From Candidatus Woesearchaeota archaeon (GTDB lineage: Archaea; Nanobdellota; Nanobdellia; Woesearchaeales; GW2011-AR9), in assembly GCA_016185625.1 (NCBI GenBank), contig JACPND010000018.1, positions 1 through 54,809 on the forward strand: a stretch of 54,809 nucleotides of DNA. Direction: 5' to 3'. Under the pieces are notes generated by a model. The model made no database searches and had not been told where the DNA came from. It saw only the letters and a program-made list of their open reading frames with translations. This document shows positions 49,536 to 54,809 of the stretch, piece after piece (position 1 is the first letter of the stretch; each line of letters opens with the position of its first letter). A program made the position numbers and the translations under genes.

Positions 49536-50219
49536 ATGTCAACGAGAGGAGCGATTATTGTTTTAGATGGAATGGTCGGGTGTGGGAAGACCACTCAATT
49601 GAAAGAGATTACTGATGAGTTAATGCGCAGAGGCGTTCAACATTTTTATGGACGGGAACCTGGTGGTGTTCCCATTGCAGAAGCAATTAGGGGAGTTCTA
49701 TTAAATCCAGTTCATAAGGATATGAATCCACTCACAACCGTATTCTTATTTGAAGCAGCGAGAGCAGAATATTTTTCAAAGGCAGTGATTCCCAAAATCA
49801 ATGAAGGAGTCACGGTCGTTACCGATCGCTCCTACTGGTCCACAGTAGCCTTTCAAGGATATGGCTCGGGTGTGGATGTACAATTAATAAATTGTTACAA
49901 TGGTGATGCGGTCTTTGGCCATCATCCGGATATTAGTTTTATTCTGGATGTGGAACATGTTGAAGAAGCAGTACGAAGAGCATTAATGGCAAGCGGAAAA
50001 GCGGGTGAAGCAGATCGGTTTGAAGATGAAGCCAGAAATTTTCATACCCGCGTGCGTGATGGATACCGGGCGATCCCTGGATTATATCCTGACCGGAAGG
50101 TTCATCTCGTCCCGCATTTTGAAGAAGAAGCGGATATTCCGGCCAGGATGCAGAAGATTAGTAGTTATATATTGGATAAGTTAGGGCCGTTTTTAGATGC
50201 ATTTTATACCCGTGAATAG
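49536..50219 (+). CDS. tmk: Thymidylate kinase
   Basis: Phosphorylates dTMP to dTDP. P-loop GMVGCGKTTQLKEI, the dTMP-binding segment GREPGGVPIAEAIRGVLL, the DRSYWSTVAFQG motif (DR followed by Ser/Tyr), and the lid region ALMASGKAGEADRFE are present. Length 227 is slightly long. It has a gaggtgattt ribosome binding site and is in an operon-like pair with the ThyX-like gene. Confidence 0.93.
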   Translation: MSTRGAIIVLDGMVGCGKTTQLKEITDELMRRGVQHFYGREPGGVPIAEAIRGVLLNPVHKDMNPLTTVFLFEAARAEYFSKAVIPKINEGVTVVTDRSYWSTVAFQGYGSGVDVQLINCYNGDAVFGHHPDISFILDVEHVEEAVRRALMASGKAGEADRFEDEARNFHTRVRDGYRAIPGLYPDRKVHLVPHFEEEADIPARMQKISSYILDKLGPFLDAFYTRE

Positions 50220-50271
50220 TTAAATATGCACATGCCGAAGATTAAAAAGAATCCGATTTTGAGTAATATAG

Positions 50272-50372
50272 AGAAATGCGTTAATTAGTGCAATAGATTC
50301 ACGCATTTCTAATACAAGAAAATAAGCAACGACTTATTTTCTGTGCAGAAATATGATAGTTTTCATATTTCT
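50272..50372. other. Cluster of three tandem hairpins
   Basis: AGAAATGCGT/ACGCATTTCT, AGAAAATAAG/CTTATTTCT (one bulged A) and AGAAATATGA/TCATATTTCT follow each other, and an outer ATACAAGAAA/TTTCTTGTAT encloses the last two. This lies downstream of tmk in a 421-bp gene-free gap and might be a terminator array, a repeat or a structured RNA. I see no gene in the gap. Confidence 0.5.
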
Positions 50373-50409
50373 TGTATGAATCTTTGCCTAAAAATTCAAC
50401 TAATCGATG

Positions 50410-50594
50410 GGCTTTGTGTAAAAAGTAGGGGATGCGAAGAAGTGCCTGTTACTTTGCGATTCGTAAGACAAAGTTAGGAATCGATTTTAATCCGAGAGAC
50501 CTAAAGAGAGACCTAAAATATGCCTGAGAAAAAACAAAGAAAAATCGATAACAGGCACCGCACCCCTAAACAAAGTGACTTTTTACACAAAGCC
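50410..50594. mobile_element. MITE-like element, 185 bp
   Basis: GGCTTTGTGTAAAAAGT at the left is repeated inverted at the right end (ACTTTTTACACAAAGCC). Inner parts also pair (AGGGGATGCG, GTGCCTGTTA against TAACAGGCAC, CGCACCCCT). The flanks ctaatcgatg and ctaatcaatg form a 9-of-10 direct repeat, a possible target duplication. There is no coding capacity. Confidence 0.78.
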
Positions 50595-50640
50595 TAATCA
50601 ATGCAAAGATTCATAAATCGCAGAACTATAAGCGAGCATT

Positions 50641-51450
50641 ATGAATAAAGTAGCCAAACAGGTACAACAGTACTTTGAACATGATCCAAACGTAGAATTA
50701 GCTTTTCTATTTGGCTCTGCTGCAGCGGGGAAGCAAACCAAAGAGTCTGATATTGACATCGGGGTGTATCTGAAAGACCGCGCTACGGAAGCGTCGCTCT
50801 GGAGAAAAACGCAACATTCCTTGCCCCGGGAAGTAGATTTAGTGGTGCTTAATGACGCTCCAGCAACGCTCATTTCCAATATCTTCAAGAACGGGATTCC
50901 CTTAACCATCAAAAATAAGAGAAAGTATTGGCAATTATACCTGACGAAAAGCCTGGAAGCGGAAGATTTTGAGGATTTTGCTGTAAGCTACTGGAAGATT
51001 TCAAAACGATCCCGGTCTCTCAGTCCTGAAGACAAAACTCGGCTGCTGGAACGGTTGGATTTTTTACAGTCCGAGATGCGAGAGCTGCCAGAAATGAGAG
51101 CCATCACTTCCGTTCAGTACGAGCAGGATAAACTCCAGCGCAGAAACCTGGAGCGGTGGGCGGAAAACATACTTAATGCTCTCATCGACATTGCCAAGAT
51201 CATCATCGCATCACAAAAAAAAGAGATGCCGAAAACGTATGAAGCCGCTTTATCTGCATTTGGTGTGTTTGCCGGGCTGTCAAAAATCGAAAGTGAAAAG
51301 TTTGCTGGTTTAGCTCGCTTGAGAAACCTTTTGACCCATGAGTACTTAGATATTCTGTTTGAGAAGATACAGGAGTTCATACATGAATTCCCAAAATTTT
51401 ATGGAAAAATTGCGAAGCCGATAGAAAAATATACTGAAGAACGCAAATAA
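50641..51450 (+). CDS. MNT-HEPN fusion protein (toxin-antitoxin on one chain)
   Basis: The N-terminal part is a minimal nucleotidyltransferase with LFGSAAAGKQTKESDIDIGV (GS-x10-DxD) and a later Asp in REVDLVVLND. The C-terminal part from about residue 105 is a HEPN domain: LERLDFLQSEM, ... ENILNALIDIAKII, and the RNase motif RLRNLLTHEYLD (Rx4HxY). In MntA-HepT pairs the transferase adds AMP to the tyrosine of the HEPN toxin and silences it. Here both are one 269-residue polypeptide instead of two genes. An active self-silenced RNase is inferred. Confidence 0.88.
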   Translation: MNKVAKQVQQYFEHDPNVELAFLFGSAAAGKQTKESDIDIGVYLKDRATEASLWRKTQHSLPREVDLVVLNDAPATLISNIFKNGIPLTIKNKRKYWQLYLTKSLEAEDFEDFAVSYWKISKRSRSLSPEDKTRLLERLDFLQSEMRELPEMRAITSVQYEQDKLQRRNLERWAENILNALIDIAKIIIASQKKEMPKTYEAALSAFGVFAGLSKIESEKFAGLARLRNLLTHEYLDILFEKIQEFIHEFPKFYGKIAKPIEKYTEERK

Positions 51451-51492
51451 AGTAATCTGAAGACACCCAGAAGTTCATAAGGATAATCATCA

Positions 51493-51655
51493 GGCACTAT
51501 CCGTTTTGTGAGTGATGTGCCAAGTGTGCAGTGAGGGAGAAGTCATAATGCTGTTCGGAGGTTGGATTAGCACTATAAACGCAGCGAGATGCTGTGAAAT
51601 CACTACGATTAATCCACCCGAACTGCGGCACATCACTCACTTTTGGGATTGTGCC
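51493..51655. repeat. Long inverted-repeat element E4
   Basis: Same outer ends as E3 (GGCACTATCCGTTTTGTGAG and TTTTGGGATTGTGCC). Inner arms GTGATGTGCC and ...GCGGCACATCAC pair. The centre differs from E3. It lies between the MNT-HEPN gene and the next small gene. Confidence 0.82.
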
Positions 51656-51698
51656 AATCATCAGATAGATTTTTAAACTTTGGACTATTAGTGTAGTT

Positions 51699-52085
51699 AT
51701 GACCATTTTTATTGTGGGACAGAAAAAATATCTCCGCAGTATCGGCGAGGATTTTGCCAATGAATGGCAGACGTTTGTCAAAGAGTTCAATGCCCTAGAG
51801 CAGAAGAATATCGAAGCTGTGGCTGACAATCTAAAAATTCTGATTTCTCTGTCAGTTCGAAAAATGATGAGAACCCCGAATAAAGCAACAAAAGATGATT
51901 TCACCTCGCTCATCAGTGAGCTGAATATTGCCAGGAACAGGGTTATCAGCCTCAAAAATAAAAGTGACGCTGAATTTGTTGCAGGGAAGAAACAAGCAGA
52001 AGAAAAAATCAAACGTGCCCGGGCGCTGATTCAGGTGGTGGGAAAGAGTCTTCTGCAGCTGGAAAAAGTAGCTGAAGCGGCGTGA
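51699..52085 (+). CDS. Helical hypothetical protein, 128 aa
   Basis: The sequence is almost wholly alpha-helical (SIGEDFANEWQTFVKEFNAL; NIEAVADNLKILISLSVRK; AGKKQAEEKIKRARALIQVV), suggesting a coiled-coil bundle. There is no membrane segment, cysteine motif or recognised domain. It is preceded by E4 and an atttttaaac TATA-like sequence about 30 bp upstream. Function is unknown. Confidence 0.55.
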   Translation: MTIFIVGQKKYLRSIGEDFANEWQTFVKEFNALEQKNIEAVADNLKILISLSVRKMMRTPNKATKDDFTSLISELNIARNRVISLKNKSDAEFVAGKKQAEEKIKRARALIQVVGKSLLQLEKVAEAA

Positions 52086-52132
52086 TTTTTTTATGATCTG
52101 GATGTATTGAAGAAAGCCTGATTCCGGAAGAT

Positions 52133-52249
52133 GTGTGCGCCGACCGAGTGGAATGGTTTGGTTTTATAGCGCTTACCCTGCTTCTCTCAAGTGTATATTT
52201 TGTATTTGGATCAATAGTTGGCTGGATACTACAAAGAAGAAAAATATGA
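52133..52249 (+). CDS. Possible small membrane peptide, 38 aa
   Basis: A GTG-initiated frame reads VCADRVEWFGFIALTLLLSS and VYFVFGSIVGWILQRRKI, one clear membrane helix with a basic tail. No strong ribosome binding site precedes it and no relative is recalled, so this is only a candidate for the 174-bp gap before the convergent ppsA gene. Confidence 0.3.
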   Translation: MCADRVEWFGFIALTLLLSSVYFVFGSIVGWILQRRKI

Positions 52250-52259
52250 GAGAAATGAT

Positions 52260-54554
52260 TCAACTTCTCTCCAGCAGCACTTTCCGTTCCACTCTCGCCA
52301 CCGTCTTGCGAATAGTTGAAACCGCATCCACATTCACCGAAATAGAATCAATCCCCTGATGCACTAAAAATTCCGCCATTGCCGGCTTTGATCCAGCTTG
52401 CCCGCAAATAGACGTCGCCACATTATACTTCTTGCACGTTCTGATCACGCGAGCAATCTCTCCCAGAACCGCTGGATGCATCTCGTCAAACAATTTCGCA
52501 ATCCGCTCATTATTTCTATCGATTCCCTGTGTCAGTTGCGTCAAGTCATTCGTGCCAAACGAAACAAAACTGATTCCTACCTTGCAGATATCTTCAATAA
52601 CCCAGCAGGCTGCGGGCGTTTCCACCATCACGCCAAATTCTATATCCCTTACTGGCTCCAATCCAACTTCCCGCATGATGGCTTTTGCTTTCTTTACTTC
52701 ATCAGCGCGAATCACAAACGGCACCATCACGCCTATATTGGATAATCCTTCTGCATGCAGTTCGGCCAACGCCTGGAATTCCGCCTTCAATATCTTCGGC
52801 TCATCCAATAACCGCCGGATTCCATGCCAGCCAATCATCGGATCAGATTCTTTAGGCTCTTTCTCTCCGCCAGTTAAATTACGATATTCATCGGAGCGCA
52901 TGTCAGAACAGCGGATCCACACCGGTTTTCCCGAAAATGCCTTCGCAATCTGCCTAATACCTTCTTTCAACAACGTAACATACTCCTCCTCTTTTCCTTG
53001 GCGGATGTATTCTGCCGGATGAATGCCGCCTTTGGCAATCATTATCTCTGACCGCACCAAACCCACGCCATCCGCACCGGTGGCTGCAGCCTTGACGGCC
53101 ATTTCAGGGAGGTCAAGAATGACTTTGATTTCCGTCGCCGTCAAAAGTTGTTCACTTGCTCCAGCTAAAGCTTCTTCCTTCTTCTCTTCCGCTTTAAATT
53201 CAATCTTCCCTTCATACACAATACCACGAGAAGCATGCACTGTCACTATCTCTCCTTCTTTCAAAATATCCGTGGCATGTTCTGTTCCGACGATACATGG
53301 TGTGCCCATTTCCCGGGAAACGATGGCGGCGTGACAGGTCATACCTCCCTCATCCGTAATAATCGCTCCCGCGCGTTGCATCGCAGGCACCATGTCAGGC
53401 GTGGTCATCGTCGTGACTAAAACATCGCCTTTTAATATTTTATTTAGTTCTGAAGGATCACGCACAATCCTCACTACGCCACTATATACACCCGCAGATG
53501 CTGTTTCCCCTTTCAATAAGATTTTTCCCTGTTCTTCAACAGCCACGGCTCTTTCTTCTTCCTTCGGCTTAAACGTGGTGACTGCCCGCGTCTGCACAAT
53601 AAAAATTTGTCCCTGCTCCGTCGCCCATTCCACGTCCTGCGGATGCTGATAGTGGTCTTCCAATTTCTTTCCTAAGCGGGCGATTTCGATAATATCTTTT
53701 CCGTTTATTTTCTGCCGGCTCTGTTCTTCCGGAGCAATCGCTTTCTTTTCATTCTTGCCAAACTCATTGCGGAACAAGCCCCATTCCTGCTTCTTCACTT
53801 CAATTTTCTTGATTTCCCGTTTGTCTTTATCCACCAGATACAGATCAGGATTCACTTCCCCGCTGACGATGGCTTCTCCCAATCCATAGACGGCTTCAAT
53901 CACCAGCTCATCCTCCGTATTCTTCGCCGGATTGATGGTAAACATCACGCCGCTCGTTTCCGAATTCACCATCCGCTGTATCACCACGGCGATGAACACT
54001 TTGGCATGATCAAATTGGTTCTTGACCCGATAATAAATCGCCCTGGCGGTAAATAAAGAAGCCCAGCATTCACGCACTGCTCTGATCAAAGCATCTTTTC
54101 CTTTGACGTTGAGTAGTGTGGCCTGCTGCCCGGCAAATGAGGCCGTTGGCAAATCTTCAGCCGTCGCACTGGAGCGCACCGCGACAAAGACTTCATGTGC
54201 AGAAACCAGCTGCTCAGCCGCTTTCTTTCTGGTGACGCCTAATAATTCATAATTCTCGATAAATTCTTCCACTAGGTCATCGGGAATGGTAGTGGAGAGA
54301 ATCATATTTTGGATAGTTTCTGCTATCTTCTGCAATCGTTCGGTATCCTCGACGTCTAAATCCTGAAGAAGACTGAGAATCTTATCTTTGATTTCGGTTC
54401 GCTCAATGAATTCTTTATAGGTGTCGGCGGTAATTACAAAGCCGGGAGGGACGGGAAAGCCCAGGTTGAACATTTCACCTAAGTTTGCGCCCTTTCCGCC
54501 GGCAAGGCCGACGTCATCTTTATGAATATCTTTAAACCAAACGACGTGAGTCAT
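52260..54554 (-). CDS. ppsA: Phosphoenolpyruvate synthase
   Basis: Converts pyruvate, ATP and water to PEP, AMP and phosphate, the entry to gluconeogenesis. The start at 54554 (MTHVVWFKDIHKDDVGLAGGKGANLGEM) is preceded by gaggtg; the ORF track adds seven codons. The ATP-binding domain (VRSSATAEDLPTASFAGQQ), swivelling phosphohistidine domain (DEGGMTCHAAIVSREMG) and PEP/pyruvate barrel (VMVETPAACWVI; SFGTNDLTQLTQGIDRNN; CGQAGSKP) are all present. Length 764 is typical. A palindrome in the leader may regulate it. Confidence 0.96.
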   Translation of the reverse strand: MTHVVWFKDIHKDDVGLAGGKGANLGEMFNLGFPVPPGFVITADTYKEFIERTEIKDKILSLLQDLDVEDTERLQKIAETIQNMILSTTIPDDLVEEFIENYELLGVTRKKAAEQLVSAHEVFVAVRSSATAEDLPTASFAGQQATLLNVKGKDALIRAVRECWASLFTARAIYYRVKNQFDHAKVFIAVVIQRMVNSETSGVMFTINPAKNTEDELVIEAVYGLGEAIVSGEVNPDLYLVDKDKREIKKIEVKKQEWGLFRNEFGKNEKKAIAPEEQSRQKINGKDIIEIARLGKKLEDHYQHPQDVEWATEQGQIFIVQTRAVTTFKPKEEERAVAVEEQGKILLKGETASAGVYSGVVRIVRDPSELNKILKGDVLVTTMTTPDMVPAMQRAGAIITDEGGMTCHAAIVSREMGTPCIVGTEHATDILKEGEIVTVHASRGIVYEGKIEFKAEEKKEEALAGASEQLLTATEIKVILDLPEMAVKAAATGADGVGLVRSEIMIAKGGIHPAEYIRQGKEEEYVTLLKEGIRQIAKAFSGKPVWIRCSDMRSDEYRNLTGGEKEPKESDPMIGWHGIRRLLDEPKILKAEFQALAELHAEGLSNIGVMVPFVIRADEVKKAKAIMREVGLEPVRDIEFGVMVETPAACWVIEDICKVGISFVSFGTNDLTQLTQGIDRNNERIAKLFDEMHPAVLGEIARVIRTCKKYNVATSICGQAGSKPAMAEFLVHQGIDSISVNVDAVSTIRKTVARVERKVLLERS

Positions 54555-54594
54555 TCTACACCTCTTTTTTAACAACGATTAAAAAAGATGGTTC

Positions 54595-54613
54595 AGAAAC
54601 AGGAACTGTTTCT
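54595..54613 (-). promoter_or_regulatory. Palindrome in the ppsA leader
   Basis: AGAAACAG-GAA-CTGTTTCT is a perfect 8-bp inverted repeat. A TATA-like gtttaaata lies about 40 bp further upstream (54649-54657), so the palindrome would fall just after the transcription start, a position suited to repression. The rest of 54614-54809 holds no gene that I can see. Confidence 0.55.
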
Positions 54614-54809
54614 CGCCACCTCTTTTCATCTAGAACAAAATAGTGACGTATTTAAACTTAATTGAATATTCAGTATCTCCGAATGATAATCTGTTTTTTG
54701 AGCTACACGCTGATTAAGACATTTCCTTAAGCTGATATAGGGTGATCACACACGCCCTGGGACCCTAATGTTCTTACTGCGTCCTATAATTTGCTCTTGG
54801 TTTATCGGC

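Overview
The window looks like part of a small-genome archaeon of the DPANN type, close to Woesearchaeota and relatives. It carries archaeal ribosomal protein eL43, RNA polymerase subunit Rpo12, prefoldin beta, UPF0147, RadA, HerA, a DRG-type GTPase, archaeal RNase J, RibL, intron-bearing tRNAs, TATA boxes and several apparently leaderless genes. A few genes are of bacterial flavour (NrdR, a B12-dependent ribonucleotide reductase, a ThyX-like protein, toxin-antitoxin pairs). The lineage call is inference from gene content only.

Layout. 0.3-4.3 kb: class II ribonucleotide reductase (nrdJ) and its repressor gene nrdR, with two phased NrdR boxes upstream. 4.4-10.4 kb: secreted transglutaminase-like protein, ThiI-like PP-loop protein, M24 peptidase and a broken M16 peptidase, interrupted by dispersed palindromic repeats. 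10.7-12.5 kb: three small coiled-coil proteins, a tRNA-Leu(CAA) with an anticodon-loop intron and an apparent second insertion in the D-loop, and a zinc-finger/AbrB-like protein. 12.8-14.2 kb: RNase J. 14.8-24.8 kb: envelope and metal-homeostasis island (thioredoxin-like, lipoprotein, Met-rich membrane protein, cupredoxins, ArsR regulator with operator, CopA ATPase, YHS-like metal binder, CutA). 25.7-29.1 kb: decayed region with a DGR-like reverse transcriptase remnant, a repeat protein whose 72-bp repeats differ almost only at amino-acid-changing sites, a MoxR-type ATPase pseudogene, and an IS-like element with inverted ends. 29.1-36.3 kb: RibL, a RelE-type toxin-antitoxin pair, a fused asparagine-synthetase/Dph6 protein, a duplicated AdoMet decarboxylase, DRG GTPase, MscS channel, a methyltransferase pseudogene, and an information-processing operon followed by tRNA-Pro. 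36.8-44.4 kb: HerA, then an extracytoplasmic thiol-redox operon (CcdA/DsbD-like, triple thioredoxin, two proteins ending in the same MVGGC tail) divergent from a Cache-DUF835-HTH regulator. 44.4-54.6 kb: ThpR, TRAM protein, RadA operon, two-domain ThyX plus thymidylate kinase, an MNT-HEPN fusion and PEP synthase.

Two themes run through the window. First, decay by deletion: many genes survive only as fragments or as N- and C-terminal ends joined with the middle missing. Second, short palindromic repeat families (two-hairpin elements, long terminal-inverted-repeat elements, a separate MITE) fill the intergenic spaces and sometimes truncate genes. Deoxynucleotide supply (nrdJ, thyX, tmk) and extracytoplasmic thiol/metal chemistry are the main functional clusters.
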